From Neoceratodus forsteri (Eukaryota > Chordata > Ceratodontiformes > Ceratodontidae), in assembly GCA_016271365.2 (NCBI GenBank), contig CM057458.1, forward strand, positions 197,504,501 to 197,568,500: DNA of 64,000 nt. The letters run 5' to 3'. The notes beneath the pieces are model-generated. The model saw only the letters and a program-made list of their open reading frames with translations. It had not been told where the DNA came from and did not search any database. This document shows, in pieces, positions 10,081 to 21,424 of the stretch. Position numbers and translations under genes: made by a program. Within the stretch, counting starts at the first letter, position 1. Every line of letters starts with the position of its first letter.

Positions 10081-11636
10081 CTCAGGAGTCTTGGATACAG
10101 GGGGCCCAATTCTCAAAACTTGGTGCAAGCCGTGCCAAAGGTGGCTTGTGCTGATCGCCCGTGTCCCATGGACCCTGCACCCAATTCTCTTTTGAGCAGG
10201 GTCCCAGTGGCAAAGTTCCATGGCTTGTGGCAACCCTAGCAGTGCGCCAAACAGAGGGCACACTTGAACAGGGTGCTGCAAGCCTGCAGCAATTATGCAG
10301 AATTGTGCATAAGCACACCCAGTCCAGGACCTCCGGTCACCCGTAATAATATACAAATTAATCCTGGTGGTCTAGTGGCGACTCCTTCCCTGATCACTGT
10401 GAAAATAAAATGCAATTACCACCTTGCCCTGGTAGTCTAGCGGCTCCCTGAACACTGGTAAATAAAATCATTGTGAAAATAAAATATAACAACTCCCTTT
10501 GCCCTGGTAGTCTTGCAGCCCCCGATCATTGTGAAAATAAAATATAAATACCCCTTTGCCCTGGTAGTCTAGCGGCCCCCCAATCCCTGAATGTTGGTAA
10601 AATAAAAAACATGGCCCCTTTTCCCTGGTAGTCTAAAATAATGCTATTGTCCGTACTAGAATACAAAGTAGAAATACTTTTAAAGTTCCCTTTTTTCATA
10701 CTTTTTTTTCTCAAAACTCTTTAAACTTTGTGGCTACAAAATTGTATAATAATTTATCTACCTCTATTGCTAGCTGTTCTAAGTTGTCAGTATTTAAGAG
10801 ATCCCTCAAAAGTTACTTATCAGTTAATTCTTTATGCAAGTGTTTGAATTGATCAGTTAATTTTATATTCTTTTTTTGTTCTATTATTTTATTATTGTGA
10901 TTTAATTACTGTATGAATGTTTAAAACTGGATGCCTGTGAAAATGGGCATTTATGCCCACAGGCCCTCCAGTATAAAATAAACATGAAATTAAATGAAAA
11001 AATATGGCCCCTTTTCCCTGGTAGTCTAGTGGCCCCCCTTCCCTGATCCTAATGTCCCCGAAATCAATGTAGAAAATAACAGCTGGTGGTCTATTGGACC
11101 CCCGGCAGTGCCCTACCATCCCCCAACCCCTACCCATATGGGAGAGCAGCTGGCACAGCCTCCGCTCATACCTCAGCCAGCCGCCAGCTAAGCTATGAAT
11201 GAGCGCATACATATATAGTGTGACCTGTCAGTCATTGAGTACGTGCTATATACAGTACACGCTTATTCAGAGCTCAGTCGGCAGCTGGCTGTGGTGGTGA
11301 GCGCTGGGCTGTGCCAATCGCTGACTCCGTTACAATTTGGGGGGGCAGGGTGGTAGGGCACTGCAGGATGTAAGGCCCACAAGACCACCAGCTGTTGTTT
11401 TCTATATTGATTTTGGGGACATCGGGGAGTGGGCTACTAGACTATTAGGGAAAAGGGGCCATATTTTTTATTTTACCAGTGATTGGGGAGGGGGGCCACT
11501 AGACTACCAGGGAAAAGGGGCCTTATTTTTTATTTTACCAGTGTTCGGGGATTGAGGAGGGGGGCTTCTAGGTTACCCTTAGGGGCTAGAGGGTAATTAT
11601 ATTTTATTTTAACAATGACTAGGGAGTCAAGTCAAG

Positions 11637-12590
11637 TCAGCTCTATTTAAAAACGCTGTTCCAAAAAAAAGACCACAGTGCTGTACATAATTAAAAAAAA
11701 GTATACAGATCAAATATATAAAAATACCACACAATTAAAACAGGACTGAAATAAAATAGCAGTACATCAAAATAAAACCACACAGCCAGCTAGTATTAAA
11801 TTCTGAATAGGCTAAGCTAAAAATATGGGTATTTAAGGCGGTCTTAAAATTCTCGATGGTCAGGCACTCTCTTACCTGGCAAAGTAGAGAGTTCCACAGG
11901 GTAGGGGTCACAAAAGCAAAAGAGCGAGACCCAGAGTTCTTCAGTCATACCCTAGGAACCTCTAGCAATCCCTCACCAGCGGAACGGAGTGAGCAGAGAG
12001 GGCAATAGGGGCAGAGAAGATCTTGCAGGTAGAGCGAACCCTGCCCATGTAGGGCTGTAGAGGTCAGTAACCCAACCTTGAAGGTGACTTGACAATATAC
12101 TGGCAGTCAGTGCAGGCTGTAGAGCACAGATGTGACATGGCAAGATCTCAATAATCTAGTCAACAACCTGGCCGCCACATTCTGCACTAGCTGCAGTTGG
12201 TGGCCATCAACGCCCAGAAGCCATAGGTACAGTTCATTGAAGTAATCAAGGCAAGAGGTGACAAAAGCGTGGATGAACATTGGAAGATCGCCAGGCGGGA
12301 ACAGGCGCTTAATCTGGTTGATGATCCTCAGATGAAAAAAAAAGATTTTAAAGACAGCAGACACCTGAGATTTTAAAGTCAGGCTGCTGTTGAACACAAC
12401 TCCCAGATTTCATACCCGATCTGAAGTCAGCAGCTGGTCAACCCTGAGCCAAAGCCTGGAGGGTTGCCCCACTGGCAAACCCAAGCCATGGCGACCTGGT
12501 TCCACTACCAACACCTCAGTCTTGTCTGAGTTCAATGTCAGCCAGTTAGCACTCATCCAGCCCTGGATCTCAGAAAGGGGAGCGGGGCCA
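11637..12590 (-). pseudogene. L2-like LINE 3' fragment inside the DNA transposon
   Basis: The minus-strand reading runs from ANWLTLNSDKTEVLVVEP (about 12480-12550) through LGVVFNSSLTLKSQVS (about 12360-12410) to FIHAFVTSCLDYFNELYL (about 12220-12280) and LQLVQNVAARLLTRL. This is the thumb and C-terminal end of an L2-type reverse transcriptase as known from fish and reptile genomes. The 3' end, on the left, is A-rich and finishes with a short GTCAA repeat (GTCAAGTCAAGTCAGCTC at about 11633). It is 5'-truncated and lies wholly inside the palindromic transposon, so it arrived after that element existed or within one of its progenitors. Confidence 0.6.
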
Positions 12591-12677
12591 CTATACCACC
12601 ATGGGGGATACTATTACTGTACTTTCAGGGATATTGGGGAGGGGGGGAACTGTGGCAGATTGCCACTACCAGGTCCA

Positions 12678-12753
12678 CTCCCCCGGTGGTGAAATTTCTG
12701 AGTGCCCTTAGGGGCTAGTCTAAGAGCACTTAGAAATTTCACCACCGGGGGAG
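12678..12753. repeat. 28-bp inverted repeat with 20-nt loop
   Basis: The left arm is 12678-12705 and the right arm 12726-12753; the arms pair with a single mismatch. The left arm begins CTCCCCCGGTGGTGAAATTT. It lies near the right end of the palindromic DNA transposon and its loop contains CCTTAGGGGCTAG, which also occurs at about 11570. It is most likely an internal hairpin of that element. Confidence 0.75.
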
Positions 12754-12984
12754 TTTTATGAATCGTGATTTAGGGGATTTGGCAGCCTGCATCTGCCGCA
12801 AGCCCCTGGCACCATGCCGCAACACTATGTGTGATGCAAGGGTGGTGCAGGCTGCATACAGTAGGCACAGCTGCCTTTGTGAATTACTCCCAGGGCATCG
12901 TTTGGTGCAGGGGACACTTTGTGCCAGTTACTGGGATGAAAGCCCCTTGCGCCCCCATGGGAGCTTTGAGAATCAGGCCTAGGG

Positions 12985-14640
12985 AATCCGGTGGATATTC
13001 TCTATTTAGAACTGTCTAAAGCCTTTGATAAAGTACCACATGGTGGTCTGATTAAAATTTCATGTAACTTTGGTTTAAATACCAAAATAATTCGGTGGAT
13101 AATGTCATGGTTGTAGGATAGAAAACAGAGGGTTAACATTAGAGGGATCATGTCTGATTGGGGGAGAGTCTTTAGTAGAGTGCCCCAGGGATTGGTCCTG
13201 GAACCTTATCTTTTTGGTTATTACTTTTTCCTCCTTGAGCTGGCTGTCCTCCGGAGGGTGCCCCCAGCCCTGTCCCCTGGTGGGGCCAGTGGGGTTCCCC
13301 AACCCCCACCAGAGACCGGATTCAGAGGGCCAGCACCGTGACTGGTCAGGAGTGGGGCTTGCGAGGCACCCTCCACCATTGTGCCGCGGCTTCACTTTAT
13401 CCTAGTGTTCTCCCTGGAGCTGGGGTGTGCAATGATGCCCGCGGAGAGGAGCGTGCACTCATCCGCATGCGCTCCCTCCAAGCGCCTGCCCCAACTCCTC
13501 CCCCCTACTGCAGCACGGCACCCTGTCCCCCAGCCTCCGCTAGGGGGCAGGTGAACGCTGACCACTGAGGGACCTCCTTTCCCAGAGAAGGAGAGCAGTC
13601 CATTGGACACTCAATCCTTCTCCTCCCCTGCCGACCTCCCAACAGCCCGTGCTTGTCCCTGAACATGGGTCACCAGCATGGCACGAAGTAAGGTGTCCAG
13701 TGCCTCAGCGCCACCAGGTCAGAACCTCTTTTAAACATTTCTCAACCATGCCTAGGAAGGTATATGGCACTCTACATTCCTTGGATGACACAAAGCTGGA
13801 GACTGTAGCACAACATGAGACTGATGTCTTCAACTTACAGAAAACATTGACAGAATTAGAAACTTGGTCCGAATCATATAAATTAGAATTTAACACGGAC
13901 AAGTGTGTAGTAATGCACCTTGGTAGACACAATAAAATGAAGTATATGTTATATGGCCAAGAACTCGGAGAGGTCAATGAGGAAAAAGACCTAGGTGTAA
14001 TGATTTCTAAAGAATTAAACTTCACAAATCACTGCCATTTAGTGATTGGAAGAGCTAATGGAATTTTGGGGAGCATTAGTAGGCATATCTGTAGTAGGGA
14101 GAGTAATATGATTATGCCATTATACTCCTTGCTTGTCAGACCAAATCTGGAGCACTGTGTGCAACTGTGGGCCCCCTACCATAAGGTGGACATTAAGGCT
14201 TTGGAAGGAGTACAGCACATGGCTACAAAGTTGATAACATGAATTAAACATATAAGTTATGAAAACAGGTTGGTTGAGTTATCTATTTACTTTGGAGTAC
14301 AGAAGACTAAGGGGAGATATGTACCTGATTTTCAGAGCTCTCAAAAATTCGGATCTACAGGAATTGTTGGGGTTGGAATTAAGGAACCAGCAAAATGTCA
14401 CAAAGGGTCATGCATTACAATTAAAAGGATAGAGATTTTGCACAAGTAAAAGGGGGTGCATTGTTCAGCCAAAGAGTAATTCCGCCATAGAATTCACTCT
14501 CACATGAGGTAATCAGAAATCGCAGTTTATATGAATTCAAGAAACAATTCAATGAATACAGCAAAAAAGTATAATATTTTGGGCTACCACACTTAGAATG
14601 ATGGTGAACAGTAATGGGCATTTGCCTTCTTTGTTCGTAA
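12985..14640 (+). pseudogene. Old CR1/L3-like LINE reverse transcriptase, 3' piece, split again
   Basis: The palm resumes after the DNA transposon with LSKAFDKVPHGGLIK (about 13012-13060, the catalytic Asp block). VPQGLVLEP follows at about 13183-13205. The frame is then cut by a GC-rich retroposon (13219-13715). It continues with DDTKL at about 13784, the TDKCVVMHLG block at about 13895, EEKDLGVMISKEL at about 13983 and LVRPNLEHCVQLWAPY at about 14135. Past 14240 stops accumulate to the 3' end near 14640. The F/YADD motif is represented only by the DD next to TKL because the insertion fell just upstream. Confidence 0.7.
13219..13715 (-). mobile_element. GC-rich poly(A)-tailed retroposon, copy B
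   Basis: Read on the minus strand it begins with a GGTGGCGCTGAGG block (about 13708). It passes through GAGAAGGATTGAGTGTCC and CTCTCCTTCTCTGGGA (about 13565-13620) and ends AAGGAGGAAAAAG near 13222. The same order of blocks is found in copies C (53087-53420) and A (54430-55013). It interrupts a LINE reverse transcriptase. The flanks GAACCTTATCTTTTT (about 13200) and GAACCTCTTTT (about 13725) look like a diverged target duplication of about 15 bp. There is no coding frame, and no tRNA-type A/B boxes are seen. Confidence 0.6.
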
Positions 14641-14689
14641 ACTATCTATGAACATATTTAGGCCAGGAAACAGCATGGCCTTAAGTTTG

Positions 14690-15100
14690 AAAATTCAGAA
14701 ATGTTGACATTTAGCCAAACTGAACTCAAGGTCTCCACCCCATGGTCCCAATGTAACATTTTCAATCCCCATAAAGAGGACTGAATGCACATTGGGATCT
14801 GTAGATTCCATAATATGGCCCATGTAGTCACCAACTGTATCTTTCAACTTTTTTTGGTGGAACCCACATAGGAGCACTCTCATTTGCATGTGGCCAAATA
14901 CACCACATGAGTGGTATTGCAGTTTGTGAACTTTTGTATGTGGGTAACTTTGCCATAAGTGGGATTAAGGAAGGATTTACCTTCCCTGCTGACCATGCAG
15001 TATTTACATCTCCCACATTTAAATCATCCCCTTTGAAGGGCAGTCCTCAACATAGTCTCAAAGCAGATCACCAGACTTGTTCCCCCCTCCAGTCCCTTCA
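14690..15100 (-). pseudogene. Penelope-like element remnant: GIY-YIG endonuclease end
   Basis: Minus-strand pieces in neighbouring frames give FKCGRCKYC (about 15020), the block FTNCNTTHVVYLATC (about 14910-14950), QKKLKDTVGDYMGHIMESTD (about 14790-14860), NVHSV, then MGIENVTLGPWGGDLEF (about 14715-14765). This order (Cys-rich knuckle, VVYL-x-x-C, KLK-x-R-GEH-like, HSV, GIE-x-V-x-P-x-GGD) is that of the C-terminal GIY-YIG domain of Penelope-like retroelements. Frameshifts separate the pieces and I cannot find the reverse transcriptase. The identification is by motif order and is moderately secure. Confidence 0.55.
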
Positions 15101-16617
15101 CCATTCTTCAGAGGCAATTGAGGTACTAAGCTGTCCCTCCTCACACCAAGCTGGGGCAATAATGGAGTCTCATGTGGTGGCTTCAGGTGGACCTTCGACC
15201 CCTTCTGGGTGGTCACACAAGCACCCAATATGGTCCAGTAGCCATCAGCACTGGAGCACCATTGTCAGGGTCAGCAATCTCTTCAGTATCAACCACTGTC
15301 CCAGCATCAGCACCATATTGGCACTGGGCATGAGGTTGTGCAGTGGCTGGTGTTGATGCAGGCTTCATCACTGCTGTCTGTGGCAGTGGGACTGTCAGCA
15401 CTGGAATAAGTGCAAGCCTCAGTGTTCATGTCTGTCTTGTGGCTTCTGCCAGTGCTGGTGCTGGCACTGACTCCCATTCCGGGGCAGTCCCCACAACAGG
15501 GCATCCCAGGGACCAACCAGCCATCATCCGGCCAGGGGCTCCCCTATGAACACTCACCCATTAGACAACACTGGGGATTGGCGCTGCTGGGTTGGGAAGC
15601 TTTTAAATGAAGACTTCAAGTGGGCCAGAGGCCCAGTACTGAGCATGGGTACCAGGAATCAACAAGCTACCAACATCTGTTTTAGGCTGCTACCTTAAGT
15701 GCCTCAGTCCCTTTTTGATAGCCTGGCTGAGAATCTCAAGCCTCCAGGCCAGTTTTCTCAGCAGCAGTTTAATTATTGTGGATAGAGAATGTTCAGCGCA
15801 ATTAACGCAGCGCTGTTTCCAGCAATGCCCTTTGCGCCATCCTCTGGCAGGCTTTCTGCCTCCAACCTTAACACCCTCTTCAGAGGACAATGAAGAATCC
15901 TCAATCCACATCTCCTTGGCTGTTGAAGAGTCAGTCTTCCAGCAGTTTATGAGGGAGATGCAGGATGTGCTGCGTGGGCCAATTTTAGTGGGCAGAAACC
16001 TTAATGTGCCACTGGGTTTCTTGAACTTTTGGCCAATCAGCACACAGCAGTGATGCCTCCTTGGCATACTGCACTGGGAGAGGTGGCCATGTTGCTCTGG
16101 AGGCACCCTTTCACCACACCCACTACTCTGAGAAGTCCCCTGACTAGATATTTGGTTTTGAGTGGATAACCTACAGAGATCAGTTACCCTACTGTGGCAT
16201 TGACATCCCTCCTGAAGTCAATGGGGAACAGACACATCTCCACAACTAGGCAATACCCCTATAGCCAGAATCTAGATGGATGCTTTGGGGAAGAAGACGT
16301 TTAACATGGCCCCAGTCATTCCTCACCAGAGCTTCATACCTTGCTCACATGGTGGCTTATCAGCGACATCTGTGGTCTCAGATGTGTGCTTTGCTATCTG
16401 AAATGCCTGAGGGTGACAAAGTGCGAGCTGTCCTTGGCATAGTTGCTAAGTGCTTGGAGACAGCTTCATACCAGACGAGGACATCAAAAAACATCTCCAA
16501 GGTGGCCTCTTGCTCATCAGTATCCACCATCTGTCAGGAGGATATATTGGCTATTTCTGTTCTCATTAAGCTCAGTTGCTTGCCACAAGGTCCTCAGTCC
16601 TCATCTATTGCTTTATG
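15100..16617 (+). pseudogene. Probable DIRS gag remnant, plus strand
   Basis: The best piece is at 16280-16618: LAHMVAYQRHLW, then ALLSEMPEGDKVRAVLGIVA. It parallels THMVKYQKSLW, then the PNGSAKDELLKTF stretch, in the gag of element F (about 43290-43450). Upstream, 15715-16053 has an acidic stretch, EDNEESS, before VFQQFMREMQ. The 15200-15600 stretch is Ala/Ser/Thr-rich like the N-terminal gag of element H at 55121-55567. The link is by pattern only, and the middle may hold something else. Confidence 0.4.
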
Positions 16618-16619
16618 AC

Positions 16620-16718
16620 TGGGATGGTGTTGCGATAGAACAGGTAACCCAGTTTAAATATCTGGGAGTATGGCTGGATTGTGGTTTAACCTATTCACTT
16701 CATATTAAACATATTAGT
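16620..16718 (+). pseudogene. Small LINE reverse transcriptase scrap
   Basis: VAIEQVTQFKYLGVWLDCGL at about 16632-16690 is the thumb-region block (V-x-x-FKYLGV-x-LD) of an L2/CR1-type reverse transcriptase. It is about 100 bp long and bounded by the start of the pyrimidine-rich CR1 leader. Nothing else of its element is visible. Confidence 0.5.
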
Positions 16719-16974
16719 CCCCTCTCCCCCAAATACGACATTCCTCCTCCCTTCTCTCCCTAGCCTCTGCCTTACATAACTTTCTTTCTGTTAACTGCTC
16801 CTGTTTTAACCCTCCCTAACTAAGGTCCCCCTTCATGCCTGCTCTGCTACTCGCTCAACGTGCTCCCGTCAAATCCTCCCTGCCCCCTAGAGTCTTTCTA
16901 CCCAGCACTCCTTTCTCCTCCTCCCCCTTGTTTCTACCTCTGCCCTTCTACCCCATTCCAACTTGTCCATGCTT

Positions 16975-17285
16975 GTATTGTCCCCAAGCAGGGTTCTCAG
17001 CATCTTGGAGAGGTCTAGTACCGGGCTATTTGCCTCTCCCCCCCGCTTCATCCCCACTCTGCTCCTTATCCAGTTCTTGCCCTCCCTTAATCTGACCTCT
17101 GGCAGGGTTCTCTGCATCCTGGAGAGACCAGTATTAGGCAAGATTCTCCCCCCCCCCAACACTACCCCATCCTCCTATTCTACACTTCCTTTACCAAATA
17201 TATTTCCTTTCTTTTCCTGCCACTCTACTCCCCTTTACCTATAGGCCTCCATGTGCTTCAGCCCCTGGCAGGGTTGGAGGAGGAG
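16975..17285 (+). repeat. Tandem units in the CR1 5' leader
   Basis: Two units of about 120 bp start with AGCAGGGTTCTCAGCATCTT (about 16987) and GGCAGGGTTCTCTGCATCCT (about 17102). A partial third GGCAGGGTTGGAGG lies at about 17263. Both units continue into a C-run-rich stretch. Position between the element's left end and ORF1 suggests a leader or promoter array. Confidence 0.5.
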
Positions 17286-17352
17286 GAGAAGTTGTAAGTC
17301 ACTACAGAAGAAGAGAAAGACAGGGAGAGAAGGAGAAGGAAAAAAGGGTTAG

Positions 17353-18303
17353 GTGGGGAAGAATATCAGTAAGCACAGGATGATGCAGGGAATGCTGCAG
17401 TGCTCTGGCTGTAGTGAAGCAGTCTTCAGAAAAACATTCTGGTTACTGCAGTGCTGCCCCATTTGCAGGCACCTCTCATGGCTGATGGTGGAGGTCGCCA
17501 GTCTCTGGGCTGAGCTGGCAGGAATACTGGGGACCTTCACCCCCACCCAGAGGCCACCAGGTCCCCAGCCAATGCCACAACGGCCACCCAAGCAGATGGC
17601 AGGCTGGACTACAGTGGGCTCAGGAATGTTCAAGGAAGGGGGCAGAGACACATCCCCTATCCAGTCCAGCTCATGAACTACTACACAATGTTGGAGGAAC
17701 GGGACAGCCCTGCAAAGGAACCCAGAGCTGAGACCAGGGAGGAGGTGAGGGTCCTCCAGCAGGGATACTCAGTGGTGGGAGGAAGAGAATCCTATAGGAG
17801 GAAGAAGTTACTCCTGTTGGGGGACTCAATTGTCTGGGGAATTGATTTGGGCACAAATAGTAGTGAGGATAGGGAGGTAAAGTGCCTTCCAGGAGGCACA
17901 GCTTGGAAGGAGGGGGTGCACATCCAGAGGATCGCTGAAGCTGTGGCAAGGAGGGGAGGGCTGGAGGTCATTATCCATTTGGGGTCAAATGACCCATCCA
18001 AGGATAAGGCAAGCTTGGAGCAGGTGAAGGAGGACTTTACAGTGTTGGGAGGGTGCCTGGTAGCAAGCTCTGTGACATTTTTGGAGGTGCTGCCAGTCCA
18101 CAGTGGGGGGGGGGAGAGGAATCTCCACATTAGTAACTTTAACACATGGTTGAAAGGAGAAGGGGTATGGCTTCATTGGGAACTGGGGACCCACCTGGAG
18201 TGATGCAGCCCTGTACAGTGGCGATGGACTGCATTTGTCCAGCAAGGGGAAGGCAACCCTCAATGGATGGTTTAAATGCTTTGCTGATGAGCGTTTAAAC
18301 TAG
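17353..18303 (+). pseudogene. CR1 ORF1: zinc-binding motif plus SGNH esterase, frameshifted
   Basis: From the ATG at 17353, MQGMLQCSGC with CPICRH forms a Cys-pair zinc-binding motif. A short coiled-coil-like stretch VEVASLWAELAG follows. After a frameshift near 17670 the esterase domain runs from LLLGDSIVWG (catalytic Ser block, about 17814) through IIHLGSNDPSKD (block III Gly-x-Asn-Asp, about 17970). A second shift near 18200 precedes DGLHLSSKGK (catalytic Asp-x-x-His, about 18225). The frame ends at TAG 18301-18303. An esterase in ORF1 is known for CR1 elements; its role is thought to involve membrane or lipid contact, which I only cite as family knowledge. Inactive here. Confidence 0.75.
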
Positions 18304-18449
18304 CCGGGGGATGGACAACAGGAGCAGGGATACTCAGGTAGCCCACCCCCAGATGGCAGAGAAAGCAGAAGAATGTAGCAGGAAGAGGAGTTGATATCAA
18401 GTTTATCGGAATCAGGCAGAAACTGAGTAGGAAAGGAACTGGGAACACA

Positions 18450-20051
18450 AGAGAAAAATATCAGGAAAGGGGATAAGATGCAGGGGACCAAAAACAGGAA
18501 GAGAGAGAGGTCAGACAGTAAAACTTGGAAAGTCATGTTGACAAATGCACGCAGCCTGGGAAATAAAGTCCCAGACATGGAGGCCTTAATAACTGAAGGA
18601 GATCTGGACATAGCAGCAATAACTGAAACCTGATACACAGCTAACCACGAGTGGGAAACAAATGTACCAGGATATGTTCTATTCAGGAGGGATAGGGGGT
18701 AAAAAGGGAGGGGGACTAGCCCTGTATGTCAGAGAGAGTATAATGGCAGCAAAGGTACAGGGTAGGCAGGGGGAGGCCGAGGCACTGTGGGTCATCCTTC
18801 AGCCTGGAAATGGCACAGTAATACGCACGGGGTGATATACAGGCCTCCAGGACAAGGAGAGGAACTGGACAGGGAGCTATTGGAGGAAATACATGAGATG
18901 GCAATGAAAGGTGAAATTCTATTGATGGGGGATTTAAATATGCCAGACGTGGATTGGAACACCAGTGTATCTGCTTCAGCCAGAAGCAGAGGCATCCTTG
19001 ATTCACTCCAGGAGGCTGGATTCAGGCAGCATGTGCATGATTCCACCAGAGACAGGGCAATTCTAGATCTAGTAATGACCAACAGGGATCGAATCGCAGA
19101 TGTCCAGGTAGAAGGACAACTGGGATCCAGTGATCAGAACATTATGTGGTTCAGCATATGGACAGAGAACCACTCAAGTCATACTAGGACAAAGGTTTTG
19201 GATTTCAAAAATGCTGACTTTGCTGAAATGGGGAGGGGTATCAAAAGAGCCCTGGCGAGAACGAGGGCAGGAGGTGTAGTGAAAGAACAGTGGAAGCATC
19301 TAAAGGAAACCTTACTGGAAGTAACAAACCAATGTATCAGATTGGTATCCAGAGGCAAGAGAAGGGAAAGCTTTGCGAGGTTCTCTAAAGAGGTGGTGGT
19401 AAAGGTCAGGCAAAGCGAAAAGGGTTCAGGAAATATCAAGGAGATCCCAGGGGAGGAGGATAGAGAGGAGTACCTAGAGTGTCTAAAAGAAGTGGGAAAG
19501 GCAGTAAGGAGAGCAATGTCATGGACTGAGGAAGGTTTAGCACATTCAGTTAAGAAAGGGGACAAGACATTCTTCAGGTACATCAACGAAAGGAGGAAAA
19601 GCAAAGGGGTGGTTACAAGGCTCAAGGGAGAGGAAGGGGAATGCAAGGAGGGTGACATAGGAAAGGTAGAAATACTGAATAAATATTTCTGTTCAGTATT
19701 CACAGAAGAGGGGAAGGGGTAGGGGCCACATCAAGACATCAGTTTCCAAAGGGGTGAAGAGGTGGACAGTAGCCTATTCACAGGGGAAAGAGTCCTGCAG
19801 GAGCTCACTAAATTGAATGTGGACAAAGCAATGAGACCATATGGTATACACCCAAGGATATTAAGAGCACTGCAAAGGGAAATAGCAGAACCTCTGGCAG
19901 CCATGTTCACAGAGTCATTTAACACAGGGGTGGTACCAGAGGATTGAAGGAGGGCACATGTGGTCCCTCTACACAAATCCAGCAGCAGAGAGGAGGCGGG
20001 GAACTATAGGCCGGTCAGCCTCACCTCAGTAGTGGGGAAGATCATGAAGAG
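18450..20051 (+). pseudogene. CR1 ORF2, 5' part: APE endonuclease and RT start
   Basis: The endonuclease begins near the ATG at 18534 (MLTNARSLGNKVPDMEAL), then DIAAITET followed by a TGA at the expected Trp near 18630. GVIYRPPGQGEELDRELLEE is at about 18830-18885, MGDLNMPDVDWN at about 18926-18960, and SDQN at about 19130 replaces the catalytic SDH. A long open stretch 18787-19722 (311 codons) carries endonuclease and linker up to YFCSVFTEE. The RT begins with LNVDKAMRPYGIHPRILRAL at about 19812-19870 and NYRPVSLTSVVGKIM at about 20000-20048, where the LTR element interrupts it. The lost His is another sign of inactivity. Confidence 0.8.
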
Positions 20052-21424
20052 TGTGAAAGGCTGTGGGTTGAATAATGGACCATGAAGCAGTGATGGTTTG
20101 AACAAAATAACATTTTAAATTTATTACCAACAGAACAAAATAAATAGCGGACTGTATTTCGACAAAATAAAACAAAAATCAAAGAGAAGCATAAATCAAA
20201 GGTTGTAAATAACCATCTCCGTATACATAGCTAGAAGAGGCTAGCTAGGTCTAGGTGTTTCACCCTCAACACTTTTCTACCATCTCAATACTGCATATAC
20301 TAGTAAGGAATATATACCTAAATGGCATCATGTGACTAGATAACTCCTCCTCTTAGTTCATATTACTAACAATTAAATTCTCTCTTCATGTCTTTTAACT
20401 ATAAAACAAAGGTAACAGTCTTTATTTAAAGATTCTTTGATAAATGCAGTACTGAAATAGAAAATCACTTGTTTATTCAACAAAGAATGACATGTCAGTC
20501 TCCCTAAGCACCGCCTTCCCAAACTCAGACATAAATATGCCGAAGAAATGTCCAGCCAGCCCTTAATATCGCAGAGTGAAGAGCTGGAGCTGGAGTACTG
20601 AACTGCAACATCAAACTTCTAGGCTCTCACTGTTACCTAAACTGTTGCACTAACCTTACAGATGAGCGTTCAGGTAAGCTTGAGTTTCCGACTAACCCCC
20701 CTTCCCAAAGTCTGTATTTACAAAAATGAGCACAACAAGAAATAATTCCAGAATCAACCACACAAGCATTTTCTCTTTCAGCAAACGAAGGTTGTTCTCC
20801 AGTGCGAAAGAGTGCACATTCGTGGCGGACAGAAAACAGCCCCAATTCAGCAGCTGCATCACCAAGGAGAAGAAGGAAAATGTTTCTCCAAGCAGCGGTT
20901 TTTAGTCACTGAACCAGGGTCCCTTGTTTACCAACAAGAAAAGAACTAAACAAGGTAAACCACTCCAAGGATGCATGAACAGAAGAGGGGCTCATTTTAA
21001 ACTTTTATCTACTTTCACTATTAAACTCGAAGCTATTATGCTTCATACCAGAATGGCTCACATTTGCTTCAGTGAGCAAGTGCAAGGAGGCTCCGGGAAC
21101 TTGCGTTTTCCACTAGAAGAAAGTTTACTGTTGCCAACTACTTCTTTTTAACAATTGCTACGAAGTCGTGCTCATGGAATAAAAAGTGGCAGACTGCAAT
21201 ATATACAAAGATTTGACAAATAAACAAAACATAAGATGAAACAGATATTGAGGGGACACTACAACAAAGTGGGTGGCCAGCCCAACAAACAAAACAGACA
21301 CACAAATGTTCCACATAGACAAGAAGTGCAGTCTTATGGTGTCTTCCAGATACATGGCTTCCTATCAATACCTTCTGGTACTACTATACAGTTTGCAATA
21401 AAGAAAAAGGGGGTCCCTCTCACA
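20052..21424 (-). repeat. 3' LTR of the Gmr1-type element (element orientation minus)
   Basis: On the plus strand it starts TGTGAAAGGCTGTGGG and ends CCCTCTCACA, so both ends have TG...CA as LTRs do. It is aligned along its whole length with 24922-26295; I see scattered substitutions and small indels, indicating that the element has aged since insertion. Just past 21424 the sequence reads TTTCCACCTCACC, which on the minus strand is a purine-rich tract next to the LTR, the expected place of the polypurine tract. The open frames in it (20633-20845, 21138-21368) have no recognisable domain. Confidence 0.85.

Larger units (their letters stand above)
10098..12983. mobile_element. Large palindromic non-autonomous DNA transposon inserted in a LINE
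   Basis: The ends are inverse copies: GGGCCCAATTCTCAAAACTT at about 10102 and the inverse of AGCTTTGAGAATCAGGCC at about 12962. Inside, five diverged units of about 60-80 bp with CCTGGTAGTCTAGCGGCCCC and GTGAAAATAAAATA lie at about 10365-10640 and again near 11000. Inverse units (CTACCAGGGAAAAGGGGCC, TATTTTACCAGTG) lie at about 11430-11610. The element splits a LINE reverse transcriptase between about 10080 and 12985. TTGGATA before and GTGGATA after may be a worn target duplication. No transposase is visible. A hAT-like identity is possible from the CAGGGGGCC start but is not established. Confidence 0.5.

Noticed and set aside
10365..11610. Repeated units as a CRISPR array
   Set aside because: Units are diverged, unequal, occur in both orientations, and the DNA is vertebrate.
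15213..15516. Minus-strand Thr/Ser-rich frames as a mucin-like gene
   Set aside because: Short, low-complexity, overlap other frames, and resemble the N-terminal gag of DIRS H read on the other strand.
17673..18203. SGNH esterase frame as a host lipase or acetylhydrolase gene
   Set aside because: It follows a CR1 ORF1 zinc-binding motif and precedes CR1 ORF2; esterase is the normal second domain of CR1 ORF1.
20633..21368. Open frames in the LTRs as an accessory gene
   Set aside because: Present in both LTRs but different in length and sequence between them, with no domain; chance frames are enough.
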